A stretch of 35,707 nt of DNA from Clostridia bacterium. GTDB taxonomy: Bacteria > Bacillota_A > Clostridia > UBA1212 > UBA1255. Location of the stretch: the NCBI GenBank assembly GCA_017522515.1, contig JAFWZH010000309.1, forward strand, positions 1-35,707, given 5' to 3'. Shown piece after piece: positions 15,338 through 22,216 of the stretch; the first letter of the stretch is position 1; each line of letters begins with the position of its first letter. The notes below the pieces were generated by a model that was given only the letters and a program-made list of their open reading frames with translations, did no database searches and was not told the origin of the DNA. Both the position numbers and the translations under genes were made by a program.

Positions 15338-16327
15338 ATGGATAGACTTCTTACAGGACTTCAGCCCAGTGGCTGTTTGACAATAGGCAACTACAGTGGC
15401 GGTATCAAGCAGGTTATTAATTATCAGGCCAACTATGAGACTTTTTTGTTTGTGCCGGATATGCACGCAACTACAGTAGCGCAAGACCCTGATGCCTTAA
15501 GAAAAAATATCAAGAGCGCGGTAGGCTTATACTTAGCTTGCGGCGTAGATGTGGCTCGCCCGAATATGCATTTGTATATTCAGTCTGAGAATCTTTACCA
15601 TGCAAATCTTTCGTGGATATTGGAGTGCCACTCATATTACGGTGAGATGGCAAGAATGCACCAGTTTAAGGAGAAATCTAAGCTCCATGAGAATTTTACT
15701 TGCGGGCTTGTAACTTATCCTGTTCTTATGGCATCCGATATATTGCTTTATGATGCAAAATATGTACCTACGGGAATCGACCAGAAACAGCATGTTGAAC
15801 TTGCACGTAATCTTGCCATTCGTTTTAATAACAGATATAAAGGTGAGTTTTTTGTTGTTCCTGAGCCACTTTTGCCAACGATAGGAGCCAAAATCCGTGA
15901 TTTACAAGAACCAACAAAGAAAATGAGTAAATCTACAGCAAATCCTAAGTCTGCCATTTTCCTTTTAGATAATGAAAAGGATATACGCAAGAAAATAATG
16001 AGCGCTCAAACTGACAGCGAGGCAAGAATTGCCTTTGACGAAGAAAACAAACCGGGAGTTTCCAATCTTATTTCTATTTTTTCTGTTTTCAGTGGCCTGT
16101 CTATAGAAGAAATTGTAGAGAAATTCAGTGGCGGCGGATATGGAGACCTCAAAAAAGCTCTCGCAGAGCTACTTGTGGAGAAGCTTACGGGAATTCAAGA
16201 TAATTATAATAAAATTATGCAATCAGGCATAATTGATGATGCGCTTGATGCAGGCCGTGATTATACAAATGCTATAGCCAAAGAAAAATATGAGCGTGTT
16301 CGCAAGGCAGTAGGCTACGGTCGCTAA
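15338..16327 (+). CDS. trpS: Tryptophanyl-tRNA synthetase
   Basis: 329 residues, typical of bacterial TrpRS, a class I synthetase that charges tRNA-Trp. The start GLQPSGCLTIGNYSGGI holds the HIGH-like motif (TIGN, residues 15-18), and KMSKS is at 195-199. VPTGIDQKQHVELARNLA is the characteristic specificity region. ATG 15338 is preferred because AGGTGGA lies 5 nt before it; a GTG at 15329 would fall inside that ribosome binding site. It has its own consensus promoter. mntP starts 15 nt after its stop, so the two are likely co-transcribed. Confidence 0.96.
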   Translation: MDRLLTGLQPSGCLTIGNYSGGIKQVINYQANYETFLFVPDMHATTVAQDPDALRKNIKSAVGLYLACGVDVARPNMHLYIQSENLYHANLSWILECHSYYGEMARMHQFKEKSKLHENFTCGLVTYPVLMASDILLYDAKYVPTGIDQKQHVELARNLAIRFNNRYKGEFFVVPEPLLPTIGAKIRDLQEPTKKMSKSTANPKSAIFLLDNEKDIRKKIMSAQTDSEARIAFDEENKPGVSNLISIFSVFSGLSIEEIVEKFSGGGYGDLKKALAELLVEKLTGIQDNYNKIMQSGIIDDALDAGRDYTNAIAKEKYERVRKAVGYGR

Positions 16328-16342
16328 AAAGGTTTAGACACA

Positions 16343-16927
16343 ATGGAAATTTTCGTCTTCTTATTCAACAGTATATTGCTTGGTGTGGGACTTGCCATGG
16401 ACGCCTTTTCCGTATCATTGGCAAATGGTCTTAACGAGCCATGTATGAAACGAAGCAGGATGTGTGCTGTAGCCGGGGTTTTTTCATTTTTTCAATTTGC
16501 CATGCCCTTGGCGGGCTGGATTTGTGTACATACAATTGCACAGGCTTTTGGTTCGTTTGAGAAATTTATTCCTTGGATAGCATTAGTACTTCTGTTGTTT
16601 ATTGGAGGCAAGATGCTTATCGAAGGGTTGCGCGGAGAGGATTCCGACTGCGAAAAGGCTGCAGTCAGTATAGGAGCACTTCTTGTTCAAGGTGTAGCAA
16701 CGTCTATCGATGCGCTTTCCGTTGGCTTTACTATTTCGGAATATTCTGCCGCAAGTGCTCTCGTATGCTGCTTGCTGATTGCTTTCGTTACGTTTGTGAT
16801 TTGCATGACAGGACTTTTTCTCGGCAAGAAATTCGGAACAAAATTGGCCGCCAAGGCATCCATCCTGGGCGGCGTTATATTAATTGCAATAGGTATAGAA
16901 ATTTTTATAACCGGTGTGTTTTTTTGA
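16343..16927 (+). CDS. mntP: Manganese efflux pump MntP
   Basis: 194 residues with six membrane segments in two repeated halves. The paired motifs GVGLAMDAFSVSLANG in helix 1 and GVATSIDALSVGFTIS in helix 4 carry the conserved Asp residues thought to bind Mn2+ (Asp20 in the first half). MntP exports excess Mn2+ across the cytoplasmic membrane. The start ATG follows AAAAAGG. In many bacteria mntP is under a yybP-ykoY manganese riboswitch, but here it starts 15 nt behind trpS, so no such leader can exist unless it lies inside the trpS coding region. The stop abuts the stop of the convergent Dabb gene with no base between. Confidence 0.93.
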   Translation: MEIFVFLFNSILLGVGLAMDAFSVSLANGLNEPCMKRSRMCAVAGVFSFFQFAMPLAGWICVHTIAQAFGSFEKFIPWIALVLLLFIGGKMLIEGLRGEDSDCEKAAVSIGALLVQGVATSIDALSVGFTISEYSAASALVCCLLIAFVTFVICMTGLFLGKKFGTKLAAKASILGGVILIAIGIEIFITGVFF

Positions 16928-17230
16928 TTAAATCTCAAAATCAAGGCAACTTCTCGTTGCAGTAAAAGGTATTACATAAGTATCTGCAACATGCACATGC
17001 TCCGGATGCACAGCATAATTTTTTAGAGCCTCTACATTTTCAAAGGATGAATCCAACATTAAATCCGCATTTGAACTTGCCAATCCGTCAGTATTTACTT
17101 TAATTTCTAACAGACCTGGTATTTTACCTGATAAACCTTCAAGATTTTGTTTGATGCCTCTTTTGATTTGAGCTTTTTCTTCTTCTGAGTATTCATTTTT
17201 TAAAGTCCACAAAATTACATGTTTAATCAT
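16928..17230 (-). CDS. Dabb (stress-responsive alpha/beta barrel) family protein
   Basis: 100 residues. The opening MIKHVILWTLKNEYSEEEK, the central IPGLLEIKVN and the stretch YAVHPEHVHVADTYVIPFTA are diagnostic of dimeric ferredoxin-like Dabb proteins. His residues near HPEHVHV are typical of the family. Bacterial members have poorly known functions. The start ATG at 17230 has CAGGAGG upstream and a strong promoter. The gene is monocistronic and runs head-on into mntP. Confidence 0.92.
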   Translation of the reverse strand: MIKHVILWTLKNEYSEEEKAQIKRGIKQNLEGLSGKIPGLLEIKVNTDGLASSNADLMLDSSFENVEALKNYAVHPEHVHVADTYVIPFTATRSCLDFEI

Positions 17231-17256
17231 ATCTTGTCTTCCTCCTGTTTTGTTGC

Positions 17257-17285
17257 ATTATAGCCCACAAAAGAAAGACTTTCAA
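17257..17285 (-). promoter_or_regulatory. Promoter of the Dabb gene
   Basis: On the minus strand, TTGAAA (17285-17280), a 17-nt spacer and a perfect TATAAT (17262-17257). It is back to back with the promoter at 17327. Confidence 0.85.
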
Positions 17286-17326
17286 GAACAAAAGAAAATA
17301 AGTTTTTAAACGGAAGAAAAATCTTC

Positions 17327-17356
17327 TTGATACATAATAATACTGTGTGGTAAAAT
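17327..17356 (+). promoter_or_regulatory. Promoter of the lipoprotein-kinase-PqqD-nucleotidyltransferase run
   Basis: TTGATA (17327-17332), an 18-nt spacer and TAAAAT (17351-17356). Transcription would start near 17363. A GTG-initiated longer frame from 17347 would overlap the -10, which supports the lipoprotein start at 17404. Confidence 0.7.
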
Positions 17357-17403
17357 TAAAGCAAATTGCGATAAAGTTTTTTGAAAGGATTTTTGATTTA
17401 GAT

Positions 17404-17802
17404 ATGAAAAAGAAAGCATTCTTATTAATAACAATATGTTTGGCTGTTGCATTGTGTATTGTTATGGCTTCTTGTGAGAAGAAAGACAATAACAAAGAAA
17501 ACACTGCGGCACCTGCTACTTCTACGAGCTCGGTAGACAGCACGAACAGTGCATCAACAGGCAGTTCAAAGCCCACAAGCTTTCCCTCAATTGATCCCAG
17601 CTCAGAGGTGACTTTTGACATTAGTGACAACACACAGAATCCTTCTGCAAATTCAACAAACACCCCAACAACAGCAGGGAATACGCAGGCAAACACAGCG
17701 AATCCTACGGAATCTTCCGGCAACGCTACGGCCACACAGAAGCCTGCTACACCGGCACCGACAAAGCCCCATATCGACCTTCCGGTTCACTGGTGGAAAT
17801 GA
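17404..17802 (+). CDS. Short lipoprotein with low-complexity Ser/Thr/Asn tail
   Basis: 132 residues. A Lys-rich start and hydrophobic core end in the lipobox VMASC (Cys24). Almost all of the rest is low-complexity Ser/Thr/Asn/Ala/Pro. The last ten residues, IDLPVHWWK, are different in character: aromatic and His-containing. No folded domain is evident, so it may be a surface tether or stalk. AAGGA lies 14 nt before the ATG, which is further than usual. The kinase-like gene starts 27 nt after its stop, under the same promoter. Membership of the downstream system is inferred from this spacing only. Confidence 0.75.
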   Translation: MKKKAFLLITICLAVALCIVMASCEKKDNNKENTAAPATSTSSVDSTNSASTGSSKPTSFPSIDPSSEVTFDISDNTQNPSANSTNTPTTAGNTQANTANPTESSGNATATQKPATPAPTKPHIDLPVHWWK

Positions 17803-17829
17803 TATTTTATACAAAAGAAAGATAAAACT

Positions 17830-18555
17830 ATGAGTAAATACATTAAAACATATTTATTTGCAGAAATTGCAGTCAGAGCAGAATATAACCATAATTATCT
17901 TGAAAAACAGTGCAAAGATTATGAGACGGATCAAAATCCGCAATTAACAATAGAAGTTACTGCAGACGACATCATAAAAGAAAGAAGTTTTTCAGAAGAC
18001 GGAGAATCTTTTTCTGATGGCTATATAGAGTCCTTAGCTTTTTATCGTAAATTCTGTGAGGCGATTGCCTCTTGTGATGTTATTTTGTTTCATTGCGCGG
18101 CTGTGGCAGTTGACGGTAAAGCATACTTGTTCACAGCACCCTCAGGAACGGGAAAAACAACGCACATTGGATTGTGGCAAAAAATTCACGGCGATAAAAT
18201 GACAATAGTGAACGGAGATAAGCCTCTGTTAAAAATCTCAAAGGAAAAAATAACCGTTTACGGTACACCTTGGGACGGTAAAGAAAGACAGAGCACAAAT
18301 ACCTCGGCAGATGTGGCAGGGATATGTATAATCAACAGAGGCCTTGAAAATAAAATACAAAGATTAAAACCAAACGAAGCAATCGGAACGTTGATGTCAC
18401 AGACATTTAGACCGACTAAGGCAGAGAATTTAAAAAAGATATTAGAAAATGTTGTAACACTTTCGGCAAAGGTGCCGATGTGGAGACTTGAGTGCAATAT
18501 TTCAGAAGAAGCGGCGTGGCTATCATATAACGCCATGAGCAAGGAGGATAAATAA
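17830..18555 (+). CDS. HPr kinase-like / PEPCK-fold ATP-binding protein
   Basis: 241 residues. The P-loop FTAPSGTGKTTH (residues 101-112; Lys109) follows FHCAAVAVDGKAYLF. The HPrK/PEPCK-type acidic motif VNGDKPLL follows about 20 residues later, and then GTPWDGK. This is the nucleotide-binding core of HPr kinase/phosphorylase relatives found next to PqqD proteins and nucleotidyltransferases. A relative phosphorylates peptide tails in some lasso peptide clusters. It lacks the N-terminal domain of true HprK and is shorter (about 310 residues there), so carbon catabolite control is unlikely. The stop overlaps the PqqD start by 1 nt (TAATG). The substrate is unknown. Confidence 0.8.
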   Translation: MSKYIKTYLFAEIAVRAEYNHNYLEKQCKDYETDQNPQLTIEVTADDIIKERSFSEDGESFSDGYIESLAFYRKFCEAIASCDVILFHCAAVAVDGKAYLFTAPSGTGKTTHIGLWQKIHGDKMTIVNGDKPLLKISKEKITVYGTPWDGKERQSTNTSADVAGICIINRGLENKIQRLKPNEAIGTLMSQTFRPTKAENLKKILENVVTLSAKVPMWRLECNISEEAAWLSYNAMSKEDK

Positions 18556-18809
18556 TGAAACTTAAAGATGTAATTATCAGTGAAGCAAACGGAGAATTCG
18601 TTGCAGTAAGCGTAGGAGGCAGCTTCAACGGAATGTTAAAGCTTAATTCTACTGCAGCGTTTATTGCAGAAGCAATGCAAGAAGAGACTACTGTTGAAGC
18701 TATTGCGGACAAGCTTTGTGAAAGCTATGAAGTTGAGAGAGATATAGCTGTAAAAAGTGTAGAAGCAGTAGTAGAAGAATTCCGTAAGGTGGGTTTAATT
18801 GCGGAATGA
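18555..18809 (+). CDS. PqqD-like protein (RiPP recognition element type)
   Basis: 84 residues, standard for stand-alone PqqD. The pattern is a short beta-hairpin region (VAVSVGGSFNGMLKLNSTAA) and a helical tail (AIADKLCESYEVERDIAVKS, then VEEFRKVGLI). LNSTAAFIAEAM corresponds to the LN-x-T/S-A-xxI motif of this family. Known PqqD-type domains bind leader peptides and deliver them to modifying enzymes. Translation starts at the ATG overlapping the kinase stop, with AAGGAGG just upstream. The stop overlaps the next gene by 4 nt (ATGA). No classical precursor peptide is visible beside it. Confidence 0.85.
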   Translation: MKLKDVIISEANGEFVAVSVGGSFNGMLKLNSTAAFIAEAMQEETTVEAIADKLCESYEVERDIAVKSVEAVVEEFRKVGLIAE

Positions 18810-20353
18810 ATGATGCAGTAACGATAAAACAGGTTCTGGATAAAGAAGGCTTTATAATTCATAAGATTAAGGGCGGCAGCATGTTACCGTTGCTTGAAGA
18901 AAAGAAAGATATGGTGCGCCTTGAAGCTGTTAAAGAAAAAGACAAGCTGAAAAAATACGATGTTCCGTTGTTTTTTGATAAAAAAACAGGGACATTGGTT
19001 TTGCATCGTATTATTAAGGTTAAAAAGGACCATTATATAACGTACGGTGATAACCGAAAGAATTATGAAATTGTGCCTTTTGATTCTGTTTTAGCCGTTG
19101 CTGTAGGATTTTATAAAAAGGATAAGTATATCCCTTGTGATGATCCCGAATATCTAAAATATGTTAAAGAAAGATGCTCTTCAATCAGAAAAAGAAAACT
19201 TTACCTTCGCAAAAGAGAAATTCCGGCAGAATTGAATGTACTGCTGAAGCTTTTTGCCCAGGCAGTAAAAAATGACGGAGTGTCAATGCATGTTGAGAAA
19301 GATATCGGAGAGGATTTTGATTGGCAAACATTGTACAAAGAGGCAAATCGCCACTGTATAGGAGCGATGCTTTTTCCGTATGTAAAAAAAGCAGGTTGTC
19401 CGGAGCCGTTACTTACGTTGTGGAGCCAGAATGCAGACAGAGCATTGCGAAAAGAAATATTATTTGATGCAGAAAGAAAATGCATTCTCGATGAATTTGA
19501 AAAAGAACAAATAAAATATATTTTATTAAAAGGAATATTGATAAAGGATTTTTACCCTAAAAAGGGTATAAGAGAATTTTCTGACAATGACTTTTTATTA
19601 GAGGAAAAAGACCTTGAAAAAGCAAAAAAAATAATGCTTAAAAGAGGTTATGAGAATAAGGACTCAGAAGATTTTGTGGATTGTCCCTTTTATAAGCCGC
19701 CTGTTTTCAATTTTGAATTGCATAAAGCATTATTTAGAAGCACGCTGCCAATATCAAAATATTTTAAAGATACGTGGGAAAAAGCAATAAAAGATGAAAA
19801 CCGTCAATATGGTTATCACATGACGGACGAAGATTTTTACATATACGTTATGACGCATTTTTATAAGCATTATGCAGTAAACAGCGGAGCCGGACTAAGG
19901 TATTTTGCTGATTTTTACTATTTGAATAAAGGTTTGGTAAAAACAGAAAAATTTAATAACAAATATGTAAATAAGACTTTCGAGAAAATCGGCATAAGTG
20001 AATTTATTAAAAAAACAACACAAATGACAGAACAATTATTTTCGGGAGACGAGAATTTGTTTTCTGACGAAATGTTTGCATACATATTAGAGAGCGGAAT
20101 GTATGGAACGAACACACATGCTGTTGCCAATAAAATGAAAAGAGACGGCAAAGCTAAATATTGGATAACCAGACTATTCCCGTCGAAGGAATATATGGCA
20201 AAAAATTATCCGTCTGTCAAAAAATTACCAATATTGCTACCTTTTCTTTGGGTGATACGTCTTGTTTCTGCCGTCTGCTCAAAAGAAAGAAGAGACAAAT
20301 TTACAGAGGAAAGAAGCATTTCTAAAAACGTCGAGAATAAAGCGCAAAAATAA
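18806..20353 (+). CDS. S26B-like peptidase domain fused to family NTP_transf_5 nucleotidyltransferase
   Basis: 515 residues in two parts. Residues 15-105 resemble archaeal/ER-type signal peptidases: GGSMLPLL (Ser25), LVLHRIIKV (His67) and YITYGDN (Asp82) supply a Ser-His-Asp set, but no membrane anchor precedes them. From about residue 145 the sequence matches uncharacterised nucleotidyltransferases of the NTP_transf_5 type. YILLKGILIKDFYPKKGIR is followed by FSDNDFLL with Asp260 and Asp262 as candidate metal ligands, then ELHKALF, and the C-terminal WITRLFPSKEYMA...LPILLPFLWVIRL. In many genomes the two domains are separate genes. The start overlaps the PqqD stop, indicating coupled translation. 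Whether both domains are active is unknown. Confidence 0.8.
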   Translation: MNDAVTIKQVLDKEGFIIHKIKGGSMLPLLEEKKDMVRLEAVKEKDKLKKYDVPLFFDKKTGTLVLHRIIKVKKDHYITYGDNRKNYEIVPFDSVLAVAVGFYKKDKYIPCDDPEYLKYVKERCSSIRKRKLYLRKREIPAELNVLLKLFAQAVKNDGVSMHVEKDIGEDFDWQTLYKEANRHCIGAMLFPYVKKAGCPEPLLTLWSQNADRALRKEILFDAERKCILDEFEKEQIKYILLKGILIKDFYPKKGIREFSDNDFLLEEKDLEKAKKIMLKRGYENKDSEDFVDCPFYKPPVFNFELHKALFRSTLPISKYFKDTWEKAIKDENRQYGYHMTDEDFYIYVMTHFYKHYAVNSGAGLRYFADFYYLNKGLVKTEKFNNKYVNKTFEKIGISEFIKKTTQMTEQLFSGDENLFSDEMFAYILESGMYGTNTHAVANKMKRDGKAKYWITRLFPSKEYMAKNYPSVKKLPILLPFLWVIRLVSAVCSKERRDKFTEERSISKNVENKAQK

Positions 20354-20382
20354 AGGGGCTGTTTTTGATTTACAGCCCCTTT
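20352..20382. terminator. Bidirectional terminator between convergent operons
   Basis: AAAGGGGCTGT (20352-20362) pairs perfectly over 11 bp with ACAGCCCCTTT (20372-20382) around a 9-nt loop. It starts at the end of the nucleotidyltransferase stop codon. On the minus strand it is followed by TATTTTTGC, so it also serves the GH43-like gene. Confidence 0.88.
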
Positions 20383-20399
20383 AAATATGCAAAAAAATT

Positions 20400-21275
20400 T
20401 TAATCAATAAAAGCAATACCGTTTTCTGTTTCTTTAATCGGCAAGATTCGAGGTCTTTCAAAAGGTCTGCCGTTTGGTTGATGAAGAATCAGATAAAGTT
20501 GTCCCTCAAAACTGCGGAAAATCATACCGTGTCCTCCATCTTTTTTATAAAGAGGATCTTCCTGCTGTATCCAAGGTCCCTTAAGTGTGCCGCTTTGGCT
20601 GACAGCATACGTCTGAACATAGCCTAATTTATCAATAAAGCTGGACCAAAGCATAATTAATGTGCCGTTTTCCAAACGATGGAAGAAAGGACCATCCGTA
20701 ACGTAATATCCGTCTTCGTCGGGATTAAGCGAGTGTACCCATTTTGCATCGCTGGCCGGAAAAATAAGCTCCGGTTCTCCGATTGTAGCACTTAAGTCAT
20801 CAGTAAGTCGTGTTGCACACATTGTGCCGTCTGCAATTTGAGTCCATTCATGACAAAAAACAAACCAAGGATCATTATTCTCGTCAACAAATAAAGTACC
20901 GTCCAAACAAGACCAATCAGAAGGTGTCATAGGTCCGTCACTTATAGGCACAAAAGGGCCCATAGGACTTTCGCTACGTAAAATTTGCGAAGCGCGAGGA
21001 TGAGTTTCGCTCCTAAAACTCGCAAACATATAATACTTGCCCTTCCATTTGTGAATTTCAGGGGCAAAGAAATCTCTGTCTGCCCAAAAATCTTTTGGAG
21101 TTGTAAAGCATTCATAAGGTTCGCTCCACTCTATAAGGTCTTTACTCGTATAGACATCAAGACCTTCGCCTTGACGCGGTCCAAGAGGATGGTTGGCACG
21201 TGTTCCGTATAAATAATATGTACCGTCTTCTGCGAAAACAAAAGGATCTCTGATATGGATATCAGTTAATTTCAT
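20400..21275 (-). CDS. Glycoside hydrolase family 43-like enzyme
   Basis: 291 residues, a single five-bladed beta-propeller without signal peptide, so probably cytoplasmic. HIRDPFVFAEDGTYYLYGT opens blade 1 with the expected base Asp10. WSCLDGTLFVDENNDPWFVF supplies the pKa-modulating Asp125. CHEW (Glu143) and VTDGPFFHR (Asp194) follow. In most GH43 enzymes the last motif reads EGP with the acid Glu; here it is Asp, so the acid may be Glu143 or the enzyme may belong to a variant subgroup. The substrate is probably an arabino- or xylo-oligosaccharide. ATG 21275 follows AAGGAG; a longer TTG frame from 21293 contains that ribosome binding site and is rejected. A glycosidase at 1693 has a related theme. 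Confidence 0.85.
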   Translation of the reverse strand: MKLTDIHIRDPFVFAEDGTYYLYGTRANHPLGPRQGEGLDVYTSKDLIEWSEPYECFTTPKDFWADRDFFAPEIHKWKGKYYMFASFRSETHPRASQILRSESPMGPFVPISDGPMTPSDWSCLDGTLFVDENNDPWFVFCHEWTQIADGTMCATRLTDDLSATIGEPELIFPASDAKWVHSLNPDEDGYYVTDGPFFHRLENGTLIMLWSSFIDKLGYVQTYAVSQSGTLKGPWIQQEDPLYKKDGGHGMIFRSFEGQLYLILHQPNGRPFERPRILPIKETENGIAFID

Positions 21276-21314
21276 AAAAATACTCCTTCTCAATTAAGTT
21301 TTTTTATTGAAGTA

Positions 21315-21343
21315 AATGTACACTATATGGCAAGAAAAGTCAA
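21315..21343 (-). promoter_or_regulatory. Promoter of the GH43-like gene
   Basis: On the minus strand, TTGACT (21343-21338), a 17-nt spacer and TACATT (21320-21315). The -35 lies at the edge of the terminator of the upstream gene. Confidence 0.6.
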
Positions 21344-21391
21344 TAAAAAGCAGTGTCAAAATTAACAATAACGAAAATTCAAACACTGCTT
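21343..21391 (-). terminator. Terminator after the SpoIIQ-like gene
   Basis: On the minus strand, AAGCAGTGT pairs over 9 bp with ACACTGCTT (plus-strand arms 21383-21391 and 21348-21356) around a 26-nt loop, followed by TTTATTG. It starts 15 nt after the stop codon. The large loop lowers confidence. Confidence 0.65.
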
Positions 21392-21405
21392 ATTTAAAAT
21401 CATAA

Positions 21406-22104
21406 TTATTTCCAATATTGTGTGGGATTAAGAGGAACGCCGTCCTCGTTCAACTCAAAGTGAAGGTGTGCGCCTTGTGCTTTCTCGCAAAATATATCTT
21501 CACCTATGACGCCAATATCTGCTCCTGCTTTTACTTCACTGCCGGCAACAATACCATCGGCCGTTTTTGACAAACCGCAATACACAGTGGAGAACTTTCG
21601 TCCATTTATATCATGGTCAATTACGATGGTAAGCCCGTATCTGGGGTCAGATTTTATTGCGGAAATTGTGCCTTTTGCCGCTGCTTTTACCGTACTTCCC
21701 ACAGCTGCTTCAATGTCTACTCCGGAATGTGTGCGCCACTCTTGCAACGTGGTGTTATATACGAGTTTTTTTGCTGCAAATTCAGCTTGAATTTCTCCGT
21801 CAACCGGTTTTGTAAGGACAATTTCTCCGGTAGTATTTTGATTGTTTCCAGCGGAATTTCCGTTTTGAGAATCTTCAACCGGTTTTGATGCGGGGGTAGA
21901 TTGAGGAGTAAGCGTATTTTTAGGAGAATCCGTAGGTAAAATAGGCTTGGAAACAGGTGTACTGTAGGAAATTACCGGGTCATTGTTTGTGTTGTTGCCG
22001 GAACGAATAACAGAGACACCTGCAACAACGAGAGCAACAAGGCAAATTAATGCGATGAAAATATAACCCTTGTTTTTAATGAAATCAACAATCTTATCTT
22101 TCAT
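21406..22104 (-). CDS. spoIIQ: SpoIIQ-like M23-family protein
   Basis: 232 residues. One N-terminal membrane segment (about 13-32) is followed by a Thr/Pro/Ser-rich linker (35-92) and a C-terminal LytM/M23 domain. The domain starts LTKPVDGEIQAEFAAKKLVY, and EWRTHSGVDIEAAVGS holds the first His and Asp. HLHFELNEDGVPLNP supplies the final HxH, so all zinc ligands are present. The motif order and the KPVDGEI and TLQEWRTHSGVDI wording are those of clostridial SpoIIQ, the forespore partner of SpoIIIAH in engulfment. Bacillus SpoIIQ has a degenerate site, whereas clostridial ones keep it. The upstream sigma-F-type promoter supports this role. An ordinary cell-wall endopeptidase is the alternative. 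ATG 22104 follows AAAGGAAG. Confidence 0.82.
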   Translation of the reverse strand: MKDKIVDFIKNKGYIFIALICLVALVVAGVSVIRSGNNTNNDPVISYSTPVSKPILPTDSPKNTLTPQSTPASKPVEDSQNGNSAGNNQNTTGEIVLTKPVDGEIQAEFAAKKLVYNTTLQEWRTHSGVDIEAAVGSTVKAAAKGTISAIKSDPRYGLTIVIDHDINGRKFSTVYCGLSKTADGIVAGSEVKAGADIGVIGEDIFCEKAQGAHLHFELNEDGVPLNPTQYWK

Positions 22105-22143
22105 GTATAAAGCTTCCTTTCAAAAGTAAATTGGATTTGAGGT

Positions 22144-22173
22144 TATTATTGCCTTAAAGATAAAAGAATATAC
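22144..22173 (-). promoter_or_regulatory. Sigma-F/sigma-G-type sporulation promoter of spoIIQ-like gene
   Basis: On the minus strand, GTATA (22173-22169), a 15-nt spacer and GGCAATAATA (22153-22144). This fits the Bacillus sigma-F pattern GYATA and GG-N2-A-N-A-(A/C)-T-R at every fixed position. Its distance to ATG 22104 gives a leader of about 33 nt. Bacillus spoIIQ is itself transcribed by sigma-F. Confidence 0.7.
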
Positions 22174-22210
22174 AACTTTTTCTTGCAATAATTTCACTAA
22201 AAATGTATCA

Positions 22211-22216
22211 TATAAT
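22211..22216 (+). promoter_or_regulatory. Possible -10 element of the pheST transcript
   Basis: A perfect TATAAT lies 61 nt before pheS, but no acceptable -35 sits 16-18 nt upstream; the nearest TTGCAA (22183-22188) is 22 nt away. The following leader of about 55 nt is too short for a T-box. Confidence 0.35.

Noticed and set aside
17404..20353. Lasso peptide biosynthetic cluster
   Set aside because: Kinase, PqqD and nucleotidyltransferase are shared with some lasso clusters, but the cyclase, the leader protease and a precursor are all missing.
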